A DNA stretch of 64,000 bases from Natrinema sp. HArc-T2 (GCF_041821085.1 NZ_JBGUAZ010000002.1:1-64000); one strand, 5' to 3'. Numbered from the stretch's first letter, positions 33,719-42,831 are shown. The notes: generated by a model from the letters alone, not told the origin. A program made the numbers and translations.

Positions 33719-36145
33719 CTACATCGACCGCGAGGAGTTGAGGACGACCAGCGCGCTACTGGCAGCCATCGCGACGGCAGCGAACAGCGGGTTCAGCAGG
33801 CCAAGCACTGCCAGCGGGATCGCGACCGCGTTGTAAGCAAAGGCCCAGCCGAGGTTCTGTCGGATTCGCCGATGGGTGCTCGTCGCGATATCGAACGTCT
33901 CAGAGACGGCATCGAGATCGTCACCGACTATCACCGCGTCGGCCGCGTCGGTCGCGAGTTTCGTCCCGCTACCCATCGCGATCCCGACGTCCGCAGTCGC
34001 CAGCGCGGGCGCGTCATTGCTCCCGTCGCCGACCATCGCGACCGTCCCCCGGCTCCGCAGCCGGTCGACGGTTTCGGCTTTCGCCTCCGGCGGGACGCCG
34101 GCGAAGACCTCGTCGACGCCCTCGAGTGCGCGGAACCGATCGGCTGCCGCTCCTTCGTCACCCGTCAGAACGACGACTTCGCGACCAGCCGAGAGCGTCT
34201 CGAGCGTCTCTCCGAGCGCCTCTCGAGGGGAGTCACCGACGACGATGATGCCGCGAGCGTGGCTGTCCCAGCCGACGACGACGGGTACGTCGCCTGCGTC
34301 GCGGGTCTCGTCGATTCGAGACTCGAGGGAATCGGGAACGGCGAGCCCGTGCTCGCGGAGGAAGTCGGGGTGGCCAACGACGACGCGATCGTCGTCGACG
34401 CGACCGCTGACGCCGCGGTCGGCTCGTTCGAACTCGTCGACGGCGGTCGTTGCGTCCTCGGTGGCTGCGTCAGGGGCGGCGTCCGCGATGGCAGCCGCGA
34501 TCGGATGCTCGGAGAGCGCTTCGACGGTGCCGGCTCGCCGGAGCAGTTCGTCGGCATCGACCCCATCGACAGCGTGAACGTCTTCGACAGCCATCGTCCC
34601 AGTCGTGAGCGTCCCCGTCTTGTCGAGGACGACGACGTCGACGTCTCTAGCGTCTTCGAAGATCGTCTCCGCGGCAACGACGATACCCCGCTCGGCGGCG
34701 GACTGAATCCCTGCGGCGATCGCAAGCGGCGTCGCGAGCCCGAGCGCACACGGACAGGAGACGATCACGACTGTCAGCCCGATCAACAGCGCCGTCGAGA
34801 CGCTCGAGCCGGTCGCGAGCAAGACCGCGGTCGTCCCGACGGCGAGAGTGACGACCAGCGGGACGAACACCGTCGCGAGTTTGTCCGCGAGTCGCTGGAC
34901 GCCCGGGCGGGCGCTCTGGATCGACCAGAGCAGCGAGACGAGCCGGTCGAGTGTGCTTTCTGCCTCATCGCCGACCGTGATGACCAGCGGCGCGTCGGTG
35001 ACGACGGTCCCGCCTCGAACCGGATCGCCCGACTCCTTGCTGACGGGCAGCGACTCGCCAGTGACGAGCGACTCGTCGACGGCAGCCGACCCCTCCGCGA
35101 CAGTGCCGTCGAGGGGAATCCGCTCGCCGGGACGAACCAGCAGACGGTCGCCGGGATCGATCTCCTCGAGCGGAACCGTCTCGCCGTTCTCGAGGCGGGC
35201 CTCGTCGACCTGCTGTTCGGTCAGTTCGGAGAGCAAGCCGGTCGCACGGCGTTTGACCGCCTGCTCGTAGTGGGTCCCCGCGGTGACGACGAGGATGATC
35301 GCGACGGTCACGTCGAAGTAGACGTGGGTCTGTCCCAGAACGGTCGCGATCGCGCTGAAGCTATACGAGCCGAGTGCGGCCAGCGCAACGAGCAGATCCA
35401 TGTTCGGTCGGCCCGCCCGAAGGCTGACGTACGCCCCGCGGAGGGTCGGATAGCCGGTATAAAAGAGGACGAACGACGTAAAGACCCAGATGTTCGCCGT
35501 CAGGAACGTGCCGTCGTAGCCGCCGAAGTCGGCAATCGGCTCGAGGCCGAAGTAGGTCGGGTACAGAAACAGGATGTACCACGTCATAACCATCATGCCG
35601 AAAAAGGCTCCGAACAAGAGCGCACCGAGCCGATCGTCGGCGTCAGTGTCGTCGGCGCTCGAGCGGTCCGAGGCGGTGTAGCCGTAGCCGGAGACGATAT
35701 CAGGGAGTTCGTCGGCGGCGAGCTCGTCGGGATCGTAGACGATCCGGATGGTATCCGTCGCGTAACTGGCCGTCACGCCACGGACGCCTGATTCGCGTTC
35801 AGCCGTCGTCTCGAGGAACGCTTCACACGTCGAACAGTGCATCCCATCGACGGCGAGGAAGGCGTCCTCGCCGTCGAGGTCGTCGAGGTCGGGGCCGTCA
35901 TCGTCCATTCGGGACTGCAGCTCCGCCTCATCGGGGCCGTCGTCAGTGCGCTCGAGCGTCCGGGCGACCTCGAGACAGCCTTGACAGCAAAACGCGCCGT
36001 CCACGTCGGGTTCGGTGATCGGCGTCGGTGGGGTCGGCAGGTCACAGAGGTCGCAGGTTTCGGTGTCGGTCTGACTGGCGGATCCAGCGTCGACTGGGGC
36101 TGTCGCCGCGGGCGACTGCGCAGACCGCCGTGGATTCTCATCCAT
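33719..36145 (-). CDS. Copper-type P1B ATPase (CcoI/CopA-like)
   Basis: An 808-aa heavy-metal pump. The N-terminus has a cysteine-rich zinc-finger-like part (CDLCDLP and FCCQGC) as in CcoI/FixI, then an HMA domain with GMHCSTC near residue 105. The membrane core has the metal site SCPCALGLATPLA, phosphorylation site DKTGT, nucleotide HP motif EALSEHPIA and hinge GDGSNDAPALATADVG. CcoI-like pumps deliver copper to heme-copper oxidases; the ba3 oxidase operon a kilobase away fits. It starts two bases after the stop of the SafE-like gene. Confidence 0.9.
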   Translation of the reverse strand: MDENPRRSAQSPAATAPVDAGSASQTDTETCDLCDLPTPPTPITEPDVDGAFCCQGCLEVARTLERTDDGPDEAELQSRMDDDGPDLDDLDGEDAFLAVDGMHCSTCEAFLETTAERESGVRGVTASYATDTIRIVYDPDELAADELPDIVSGYGYTASDRSSADDTDADDRLGALLFGAFFGMMVMTWYILFLYPTYFGLEPIADFGGYDGTFLTANIWVFTSFVLFYTGYPTLRGAYVSLRAGRPNMDLLVALAALGSYSFSAIATVLGQTHVYFDVTVAIILVVTAGTHYEQAVKRRATGLLSELTEQQVDEARLENGETVPLEEIDPGDRLLVRPGERIPLDGTVAEGSAAVDESLVTGESLPVSKESGDPVRGGTVVTDAPLVITVGDEAESTLDRLVSLLWSIQSARPGVQRLADKLATVFVPLVVTLAVGTTAVLLATGSSVSTALLIGLTVVIVSCPCALGLATPLAIAAGIQSAAERGIVVAAETIFEDARDVDVVVLDKTGTLTTGTMAVEDVHAVDGVDADELLRRAGTVEALSEHPIAAAIADAAPDAATEDATTAVDEFERADRGVSGRVDDDRVVVGHPDFLREHGLAVPDSLESRIDETRDAGDVPVVVGWDSHARGIIVVGDSPREALGETLETLSAGREVVVLTGDEGAAADRFRALEGVDEVFAGVPPEAKAETVDRLRSRGTVAMVGDGSNDAPALATADVGIAMGSGTKLATDAADAVIVGDDLDAVSETFDIATSTHRRIRQNLGWAFAYNAVAIPLAVLGLLNPLFAAVAMAASSALVVLNSSRSM

Positions 36146-36147
36146 CG

Positions 36148-37026
36148 TTAGAACAGGTTGATGTACGGGAGCGGGACGTGTGGCAGATGGATGCCGTACA
36201 GCATCAGCCCGTGTGAGAGGGGAATGTAGCCGAGCACGACGAACGCAGCCCCCAGTCCACGGTGGAGTCGTACGCGCGTGTCGGGTCCGATCGTGTTCAG
36301 AACGGTCCCGTAGGCAAACAGCGTCGGAATCGTCCCCAACCCAAGAGCGGCGAGCGAGAGCGCCCCGCGCGTCGGTGAGCCGAGCGCGAACGCATAGAGG
36401 TATGCCGGATAAATGATCGGACACGGCATGAGACCGTGGACTGCGCCGAGTGCGACGATCCCCGGCGACGTCGCGTAACGGTCGATCCGACTCGAGAGGA
36501 GGTCGGAGAGTCGCCGGAAGACCGTCCCAATGATCGGCAGCCCGTGGCCGGGGACGGCAGTTTGTCCCCGGAGATAGTACAGGCCGCTCGTGACGATCGC
36601 GATTCCGACGAGGATCCCCGTCGCGCCTCTGACGCTGTCGCCGATCGCGGCGACGGCCTCGCTCGAGGCGATCGTAATCGCCCCGAGCAGGCCGAACAAC
36701 CCGCCGACTGCGGCGTAGCTGACAGTCCGACCGAGGTTGAACAGCGCGTGCTGGCGCACCTCGTAGCCAGTAAGCGTATCGTCACGGCGCTTGCCGCTTG
36801 CCGCACCGATCCGGTCGGCGTAGGCCGTCACGAGTGGCCCACACATGCCCAGACAGTGTGCGCCGGCCAGTAAGCCGACAATAAAGAGGACGAGCAGGTT
36901 GACACGCTCGAGACCGGGGCCCGACGGCACCGACGCGCCCATCAGCGGCACGACCAGCGAGTGGACGCCGGACTCGAGAGGCAAAGCAGTCGGAAGCGGG
37001 CTCGATGCGGATGAAACGAGCGTCAT
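36148..37026 (-). CDS. SafE/UreH-like transmembrane protein
   Basis: A 292-aa membrane protein with about six helices. LVLFIVGLLAGAHCLGMCGP near residue 44, with the His and Cys in a GxHCxGMCGP motif, and LGAVHGLMPCPIIYPAYLYA in the second half are typical of the SafE/cytochrome-biogenesis-like family (UreH_2). Such proteins often occur beside CcoI copper ATPases and are linked to metal trafficking for oxidases. The stop codon sits two bases before the ATPase start, so they form one unit. Confidence 0.83.
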   Translation of the reverse strand: MTLVSSASSPLPTALPLESGVHSLVVPLMGASVPSGPGLERVNLLVLFIVGLLAGAHCLGMCGPLVTAYADRIGAASGKRRDDTLTGYEVRQHALFNLGRTVSYAAVGGLFGLLGAITIASSEAVAAIGDSVRGATGILVGIAIVTSGLYYLRGQTAVPGHGLPIIGTVFRRLSDLLSSRIDRYATSPGIVALGAVHGLMPCPIIYPAYLYAFALGSPTRGALSLAALGLGTIPTLFAYGTVLNTIGPDTRVRLHRGLGAAFVVLGYIPLSHGLMLYGIHLPHVPLPYINLF

Positions 37027-37040
37027 CTGAACGGGTGGAG

Positions 37041-37265
37041 TTAGCCGAGAGTGCCGCTGCCGTCACCGTGGTGGCCGTGGGACGTCTCGACCGGCGACAT
37101 AGCAAGGTACAGCGCGCCGTAGATGAGGCACGTGTTGAGCGCGCTGACGCCACCGGCAAGTGCCGAATGCGTCACATGTGCCATGATACCATAGACGATC
37201 AGCGGGATTAACGCAAGCAACCCGACAGCTGCTGCGTGCCGGGGTTGGAGTGTCTCGAGGCTCAT
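37041..37265 (-). CDS. Small membrane protein of the oxidase/copper cluster
   Basis: A 74-aa protein (MSLETLQPRHAAAVGLLALI...) with two membrane helices (about 11-30 and 36-58) and a His-rich tail (SHGHHGDGSG) that might bind metal. An AAAGGAG sequence lies just before the ATG at 37265, an unusual Shine-Dalgarno in a mostly leaderless genome, and GAATTAAGC about 27 bases upstream can be the TATA box. It heads the SafE-ATPase unit. Confidence 0.7.
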   Translation of the reverse strand: MSLETLQPRHAAAVGLLALIPLIVYGIMAHVTHSALAGGVSALNTCLIYGALYLAMSPVETSHGHHGDGSGTLG

Positions 37266-37365
37266 ACACACTCCTTTGACGGTCGGTAGCTTAATTCCCT
37301 AACCCGTTCCCAGTGGCCGGGAATGATGGCTGGCAGTAAGTCATCCCCTTTCCCAACCACTTCGT

Positions 37366-37593
37366 ATGAGTTCGGCTATCGAAAAAGGGGTGGATGGGAA
37401 GCATCCCACTGATGAGACCGAGCAGATTCGTGAGCTCGGTCACGACGAGTACGACCCGATCGGAACAGCGATCCTGGTCGGGATCTACTTTCTCATACTG
37501 GTGGCATTGTGGATATTCATGTACTTCGTTGAGTTCCTGGGTAACGGGCCGACCGTCACTGGGGTACTGTTGACGGTGGTGGGGCTCGCATGA
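37366..37593 (+). CDS. ba3-type oxidase small subunit (CbaD/E-like)
   Basis: A 75-aa protein with an acidic N-terminus (DETEQIRELGHDEYDPIGTA) and two hydrophobic helices (residues 32-54 and 57-75). It precedes subunit II with a four-base overlap (ATGA), as the small helical subunit does in the cba operon of haloarchaea. It probably packs against subunits I and II. Confidence 0.75.
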   Translation: MSSAIEKGVDGKHPTDETEQIRELGHDEYDPIGTAILVGIYFLILVALWIFMYFVEFLGNGPTVTGVLLTVVGLA

Positions 37594-38381
37594 ACATACA
37601 CACCTACGAAAAGGCCTGGCTGGCCATCGCGATGGTGTTAATCGTCGGTTTCATCGCGACGATCACGTACGGGGCAGTCGGCCCCGGTATCGCGATGATC
37701 GACGACGATGGGGGCACCATCGACCCGGATACGATCAACGACGACGAGCGATTCAGTGACCCTGGCGTCACACACGTCAGTGGCAACGAGTACAACGTCA
37801 GCGTTGTCGCTCAGGCATGGTCGTACACACCAGGTGAGATTACGGTGCCAGCAAACAGCACCGTGAATTTCCACGTGACGAGTCGAGACGTGACACACAG
37901 CTTCACCGTCGTCGGGACCAACGTGAACACGATGGTCGTCCCCGGACAGGTCTCACAGATGACCGTCGAGTTCGACGAACCCGGCGAGTACGGCATTCTC
38001 TGTAACGAGTACTGCGGCGAGTATCACCACACGATGGAAGGTAAACTGAACGTCGTTCCCGAAGACGAGTTCGATCTGACCGAGGTCGATACCGAGGCCC
38101 CCGACGAGGCCCAGCTCGGCAACGAGACGACGATCAACGCGACCGTGAGCAACGGCATGAACTACGACCTCGAGACGACCGCCACTCTCGAGATCGGCGA
38201 TCAGACGGTCGAACAAGACGTTACTGTGCCCGGCCACGGCAGTGAAGCCGTCGCGTTCGAGGTCGACACCGCCGACCTCGGCACGGGCGACCACGATTGG
38301 ACGGTGACCGTCGACGGCTACGAGGACGGCGACACGCTCACCGTTACCAGCGCAACCGAAGGGGGTGATGGCGATGCGTAA
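37590..38381 (+). CDS. cbaB: Cytochrome ba3-type oxidase subunit II (CuA)
   Basis: A 263-aa subunit with one N-terminal membrane anchor (residues 8-30) and an external cupredoxin domain. The CuA site is complete: HSFTVVG for the first His and ILCNEYCGEYHHTM for Cys-x3-Cys-x3-His-x2-Met (with the Glu between). After residue about 175 there is an extra beta-rich domain (NATVSNGMNYDLETTATLEI) resembling a CARDB-type fold, longer than thermophilic homologues. It overlaps subunit I by 17 bases. Confidence 0.92.
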   Translation: MNIHTYEKAWLAIAMVLIVGFIATITYGAVGPGIAMIDDDGGTIDPDTINDDERFSDPGVTHVSGNEYNVSVVAQAWSYTPGEITVPANSTVNFHVTSRDVTHSFTVVGTNVNTMVVPGQVSQMTVEFDEPGEYGILCNEYCGEYHHTMEGKLNVVPEDEFDLTEVDTEAPDEAQLGNETTINATVSNGMNYDLETTATLEIGDQTVEQDVTVPGHGSEAVAFEVDTADLGTGDHDWTVTVDGYEDGDTLTVTSATEGGDGDA

Positions 38382-40110
38382 CGCCTACGTTGACCAGTTC
38401 CCCGACGAAGCACGCGTCATCAGATCCATCCTCTGGAGTTCCTTCCTCGCGCTGACGATCGGCGGGACGCTTGGGCTCATTCAGGGGCTGCACCGAACGA
38501 ACGTCTTGCGGTTTATCAACCCGCCGGACTACTACACCGTCCTGACGGCCCACGGCGTCTTGCTGGTGCTTACGTTCACGATTTTCTTCCTCGTGGGCAT
38601 CTTCACCTGGGCAGTAACGACCAGCCTCGATCGCGGTGTCGAAGACATCCGCTTTACCTGGGGCTGGTACGCCATGATGATGCTTGGAACACTACTGGTC
38701 GGCATCTCGATCCTCGGCGGCGTCGTCGAGCAGATCCCGATGAACGCCGACGTCCTCTACACGTTCTATTCGCCGTTCCAAGCCCATCCGGCGTTTTACG
38801 TGGGCTTAGTCCTGTTCGTCGTCGGCTCCTGGCTCGCCGGCCTCGATTGGTTCCGAACGTGGTGGGCATGGAAGAAAGAGAATCCCGACGAACGGATCCC
38901 GCTGCCGACGTTCATGGCGTTGACGACGATGCTGTTCTGGTATCTCAGCTCGATCGGTGTCGCCATCTCGATCCTCGCGTTCCTGCTCCCGTGGTCGCTT
39001 GGGATCATCGACTCCGTGAACCCGCTACTCACTCGGACGCTGTTCTGGTTCTTCGGCCACCCCGTCGTGTACTTCTGGCTGATGCCGGCGTACATGCTGT
39101 GGTACGTCATGCTGCCGAAGCTCGCCGGTGGGAAGCTGTTCAGTGACCCGCTCGCACGCGTCGTCTTCGTGCTGTTCCTGATCCTGTCGACGCCGGTCGG
39201 GATCCACCACCAGTATCTGGACCCCGGCATCGCGGAAGGATTCAAGTTCATTGCGATGACGAACACGATGTTCCTCCTGCTGCCGAGCCTGCTGACGGCG
39301 TTCACCGTCGTCGCCAGCATGGAACACGGTGCACGCCAGCGTGGCGGTGACGGCTATCTCAGCTGGCTCAAGGCGCTTCCATGGCGCGACCCGGCGTTTA
39401 CCGGGATGGCGCTTGCAGGACTGATGTTCGCCGCGGGTGGCTTCTCCGGCATGATCAACGCTGGCCTGAACATCAACTACCTCGTCCACAACTCCTGGTG
39501 GGTCGTCGGGCACTTCCACCTCACCGTCGGCACCGCCGTCGCGCTGACCTTCATGGCAGCGTCCTACTGGTTCATGCCGCAGCTGACCGGTAAGGAGATC
39601 TGGAACCGCTCGCTCGGGCTGGTCCAGGTCGTGCTGTGGTTCATCGGCATGACCTTCATGTCGAACGCCATGCACCGCGCCGGACTGTTCGGGATGCCCC
39701 GCCGGACCGCCGAGCCGCAGTATCAGGGCTTCAACTTCGAGCCCGCCGTCGGGACCGTCGCTGAGATCGACGCACAGGTCGCTCTGGGCGCGGCGTTGCT
39801 GACCCTCTCGGTGTACCTGTTCATCACGAACATGGTCCTGACCACCATCGGTGGTTCCACCAGCGATGCAATCCCGGACAACACCTACGCCGGCACGCTC
39901 TCGGGGCCCGAGGACTCGCCGGCTATCATCGATAACCTCAAGCTCTGGACCTCGATCGCCGTCGTCCTCGTGATCATCGCGTACTCGCTCCCGCTTGCGA
40001 GCATCATCGACGCCGGCGGCCTGTTCGGTCCCGGCATCGACCCCTGGAAGCCCGGCGTCGTGGCCGACCCGAGCCTCGTCCTCGAGTCCGTCCGTGGGGT
40101 GATGCCCTAA
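38365..40110 (+). CDS. cbaA: Cytochrome ba3-type terminal oxidase subunit I
   Basis: A 581-aa, 12-13 helix heme-copper oxidase subunit of the B (ba3) type. Visible ligands are the low-spin heme His in LTAHGVLLVLTF, the CuB His and cross-linked Tyr in FFGHPVVYFWLMPAYM, the pair IHHQYLDPG, and the heme His residues in NSWWVVGHFHLTVG. It reduces oxygen at the membrane and pumps protons. The start may be at the third Met (MRNAYVDQF). It is followed one base later by a small membrane gene. Confidence 0.95.
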   Translation: MMAMRNAYVDQFPDEARVIRSILWSSFLALTIGGTLGLIQGLHRTNVLRFINPPDYYTVLTAHGVLLVLTFTIFFLVGIFTWAVTTSLDRGVEDIRFTWGWYAMMMLGTLLVGISILGGVVEQIPMNADVLYTFYSPFQAHPAFYVGLVLFVVGSWLAGLDWFRTWWAWKKENPDERIPLPTFMALTTMLFWYLSSIGVAISILAFLLPWSLGIIDSVNPLLTRTLFWFFGHPVVYFWLMPAYMLWYVMLPKLAGGKLFSDPLARVVFVLFLILSTPVGIHHQYLDPGIAEGFKFIAMTNTMFLLLPSLLTAFTVVASMEHGARQRGGDGYLSWLKALPWRDPAFTGMALAGLMFAAGGFSGMINAGLNINYLVHNSWWVVGHFHLTVGTAVALTFMAASYWFMPQLTGKEIWNRSLGLVQVVLWFIGMTFMSNAMHRAGLFGMPRRTAEPQYQGFNFEPAVGTVAEIDAQVALGAALLTLSVYLFITNMVLTTIGGSTSDAIPDNTYAGTLSGPEDSPAIIDNLKLWTSIAVVLVIIAYSLPLASIIDAGGLFGPGIDPWKPGVVADPSLVLESVRGVMP

Positions 40111-40111
40111 T

Positions 40112-40315
40112 ATGCGGATCTCGAAGGGGGGACTTCTCGTCATCATGGCGTTCCTGACGCCACTGATCGTCGAGTTGCGAACGGTGCTCTCGTGGTTCGG
40201 CATCAAGCTGTCCGTCGGGGGAACGGTTGCACTCAGCGGTGCACTCGTCCTCGCAGTCCTCGTCTGGGCGCTGTGGCCGCCAAACGGTGACACCGAAGTA
40301 GAACCAGCCGGCTAG
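40112..40315 (+). CDS. Small membrane protein of the ba3 oxidase operon
   Basis: A 67-aa protein with two helices (about 8-24 and 35-56), starting one base after the subunit I stop. Such a gene ends the cba operon in other haloarchaea and is likely a structural or assembly subunit. Confidence 0.72.
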   Translation: MRISKGGLLVIMAFLTPLIVELRTVLSWFGIKLSVGGTVALSGALVLAVLVWALWPPNGDTEVEPAG

Positions 40316-40418
40316 ACAGGCACTCGTTTTCTGTCGCTTTCGTCACATTCGCGCCCGCAGCGTCGCTTGACTGCGCTGCAAACTCGCTGAGACACGTCCT
40401 GCGGGACGACCCGACAGG

Positions 40419-40730
40419 TTACCAGGTCTCGATCCGACCGTTGCGGACATCCTCTGCACACCCCTCGCAGTCGGGATGGCCCGCCTCGTAACAGGCCGGT
40501 CGGTACTCGTCGTCGAGCTTCGCCGCTCGCTGTTCGGCGTAGCGCCGACAGACGATCTTCGCCCGTCCAGCCTCATCAGTCGGCAACTGACGGACGTTTT
40601 TCGCCATCTCGTAGGCCTCGCGGGCCTCCTCGAGTTGTTCGTCGGTCGATCTGCGAAGCTCCTCGAACTGCTCACCTGCACCCTGCAGCGTCGAGCGAAC
40701 GAGTCGCTCGAGCCGACGCCGATCCGCCAT
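40419..40730 (-). CDS. Conserved haloarchaeal protein with C-terminal cysteines
   Basis: A 103-aa helical protein (MADRRRLERLVRSTLQGAGE...). A heptad-rich helix covers residues 5-60, then CRRYAEQRAAKLDDEYRPACY and HPDCEGCAEDV give four cysteines and a histidine that may bind zinc. It resembles a small haloarchaeal DUF family (DUF7091-like). Start set at ATG 40730, three residues before the conserved helix. Confidence 0.65.
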   Translation of the reverse strand: MADRRRLERLVRSTLQGAGEQFEELRRSTDEQLEEAREAYEMAKNVRQLPTDEAGRAKIVCRRYAEQRAAKLDDEYRPACYEAGHPDCEGCAEDVRNGRIETW

Positions 40731-40844
40731 ATGCGTCCGTTCGACTGCCGGACACATATACTGTCGGACGGCTCAACGCAGCGGGCCTCGACCGTGGGCT
40801 GCCGATAACAACGGTTTTGGCGTGGTCTAACATCGCACACAGAC

Positions 40845-41756
40845 ATGGCACTCCACAACGCACTTCGGGGTATTACCTGTCCGATGGTGACGCCGTTCGA
40901 CGACGGATCGATCGACGACGCGGCACTCATCGATGTGCTCGAACACCTACAGGACGGCGGTATCGACGCCGTCTTCCCCTGTGGGACGACCGGTGAGTAC
41001 CCGAGCCTGACAGCCGACGAGCACCGCCGCGTCGTCGAAACGACCGTCGACCACGCCGCGGTGCCGGTCATCGTCGGAGCCGGCGCGACGAGCGTCGGCG
41101 AGACGGTCACGGCGATCGACCGCGCTGCCGACGCGGGGGCCGACGCCGCCGCGATCGTCGCACCGTATTTCACGACAGCGAACGCCCCCGAGGGCAACCA
41201 GCGGTTCTTCGAGGCCGTCATCGACGAGGCGTCGCTTCCCGTACTCCTGTACAACATTCCGCAGTGTACGGGCCAGCGCATCGAACCCGAGACCGTCGCC
41301 ACCGTCGCAGAACGCGATGGAGTCGTCGGCATCAAAGACTCGAGCGGCGACCTCGAATACTTCCTCTCGGTGCTCGAGGGGACGCCCGACGACTTTCTGT
41401 GTCTGCAGGGGTACGACGCATTGCTGGTGCCCGCGCTACGAATGGGTGCCGACGGCGGGATCAACGCGCTGTCGAACGTCGTTCCCGAGGTCCTGCGTGA
41501 GGCGTTCGAGCGGGCCGAGGACGACCGAGGCCGACAGCTCCAGTGCGACGCGATCGCGCCGCTGTTCGACGCGTGTACGACTCACGATTTCGCCCCGGCG
41601 ACGAAGACGGCACTGGCCGAACGCGACGTTATCCCATCCGACGAGGTCCGCCCGCCGCTGGTCGTCGTCAATGATGACGGTAGGGAGACGATCGGCGACG
41701 CGCTCGAGGCCGCACTCGCAGTCGCCGAGCGGTATCGGTCTGACGGGCACCAGTGA
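40845..41756 (+). CDS. DHDPS/NAL-family class I aldolase
   Basis: A 303-aa TIM-barrel aldolase or lyase. FPCGTTGEYPSL near residue 43, LLYNIPQCTG near 135 with the tyrosine, and Schiff-base lysine in VGIKDSSGDL near 162. True DapA has an arginine in the YN(V/I)PxRTG loop (Arg138 in E. coli) that binds the substrate carboxylate; here the residue is Cys. So a 2-keto-3-deoxy-gluconate or phosphogluconate aldolase, or another pyruvate-dependent lyase, is more likely than diaminopimelate synthesis. It stands alone. Confidence 0.75.
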   Translation: MALHNALRGITCPMVTPFDDGSIDDAALIDVLEHLQDGGIDAVFPCGTTGEYPSLTADEHRRVVETTVDHAAVPVIVGAGATSVGETVTAIDRAADAGADAAAIVAPYFTTANAPEGNQRFFEAVIDEASLPVLLYNIPQCTGQRIEPETVATVAERDGVVGIKDSSGDLEYFLSVLEGTPDDFLCLQGYDALLVPALRMGADGGINALSNVVPEVLREAFERAEDDRGRQLQCDAIAPLFDACTTHDFAPATKTALAERDVIPSDEVRPPLVVVNDDGRETIGDALEAALAVAERYRSDGHQ

Positions 41757-41829
41757 GCGGGAGGCCGAACCCATCCCTCGACGCCTGCTAGCGGTTTCTT
41801 TCGCTACGGATCACTTTCAGTCCGCTCCC

Positions 41830-41843
41830 CTCACTTTAAATAC
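41830..41843 (+). promoter_or_regulatory. rpa3 promoter TATA box
   Basis: CACTTTAAATACT predicts a transcription start near 41862, leaving a leader of about 38 nt before the rpa3 ATG. That leader contains GAGGAGGCGA at 41885-41894, a good Shine-Dalgarno sequence. Confidence 0.6.
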
Positions 41844-41900
41844 TATGGGGCGCGAACAGCGGTATGCCTCCCAGTGAAACCAAAGAGGAGGCGAGACACT

Positions 41901-42830
41901 ATGAGCGACGTACGACAGCACGCGGACGACATACATGCGCAGTTTTCGGACCACATAGACGTCGACATCGAGGACGTCGAGGAACGCCTGACGACGCTCG
42001 TCGACGAGTACAAAGTCCCGATCGACGAGGCACGCCGGAGCGTGACGAATCACTACCTCGAGGAAGCCGGCTTGGAGCGCGAGGACATCTCTGGCGGCGA
42101 CAGCGAGGCGGCGAACATCGAGGACGTCGACGAACCCGAGGAGTGGATCGATCTCACCGCGAAGGTTATCGAACTCTGGGACCCGCGCAGTGACTCGGTC
42201 GCACAGGTCGGACTGCTGGGCGATCCGACGGGGACGATCAAGTTCACCAAGTGGGCGAAATCGGAGCTCCCGGCGCTCGAGGAAGGCGGCGTCTACGAAC
42301 TTCGCAACGTCGTCACCGACGAGTACCAGGGCCGGTACTCGGTCAAACTCAACTCGACGACGGTGATCGAGGAACTCGACGAGGACCTCGAAGTCGGCAA
42401 CGACACCAGCGAGATCGAAGGCGCACTGGTCGACATGCAACGCGGCAGCGGTCTCATCAAGCGCTGCCCGGAAGAGGACTGTACCCGCGTCCTCCAGAAC
42501 GGTCGCTGTAACGAACACGGAGAGGTCGAAGGCGAGTTCGACCTCCGGATCAAGGCCGTCGTCGACGACGGCATCGACGCCCACGAGGTCATCTTCGACA
42601 AGGACGCTACCGAGGAGCTGACCGGGCTGAGCTTAGAAGAGGCGAAAGAGATGGCGATGGACGCCCTCGATACGACCATCGTCGCCGACGAGATCCGCGA
42701 GGACATCGTCGGCATCTACTACCGCATCGAGGGGCCGACGTTCGGTCGGTACGTCCTGGCCGACGATGTCGAGGAACTCGGCGGGCCAGCGGATCCCGAG
42801 GAACTGCTGATCAAAGCGAGGTCGATGTAA
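41901..42830 (+). CDS. rpa3: Single-stranded DNA-binding protein RPA3
   Basis: A 309-aa replication protein A. The N-terminal helical domain (MSDVRQHADDIHAQFSDHID...), one central OB fold (WIDLTAKVIELWDPRSDS, VGLLGDPTGTIKFTKW), and a zinc finger CPEEDCTRVLQNGRCNEHG match the Haloferax RPA3 layout rather than the longer three-OB RPA1. ATG 41901 is preferred because a Shine-Dalgarno sequence (GGAGG) lies about ten bases before it. Its partner gene rpap3 follows at once. Confidence 0.88.
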   Translation: MSDVRQHADDIHAQFSDHIDVDIEDVEERLTTLVDEYKVPIDEARRSVTNHYLEEAGLEREDISGGDSEAANIEDVDEPEEWIDLTAKVIELWDPRSDSVAQVGLLGDPTGTIKFTKWAKSELPALEEGGVYELRNVVTDEYQGRYSVKLNSTTVIEELDEDLEVGNDTSEIEGALVDMQRGSGLIKRCPEEDCTRVLQNGRCNEHGEVEGEFDLRIKAVVDDGIDAHEVIFDKDATEELTGLSLEEAKEMAMDALDTTIVADEIREDIVGIYYRIEGPTFGRYVLADDVEELGGPADPEELLIKARSM

Positions 42831-42831
42831 T

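Noticed and set aside
33872-35791. 639-codon plus-strand frame inside the copper ATPase
   Set aside because: Antisense to a complete P-type ATPase with all motifs; product is Arg/Asp-rich low-complexity.
39025-40293. 422-codon minus-strand frame over oxidase subunit I
   Set aside because: Antisense shadow of a gene with all heme and copper ligands.
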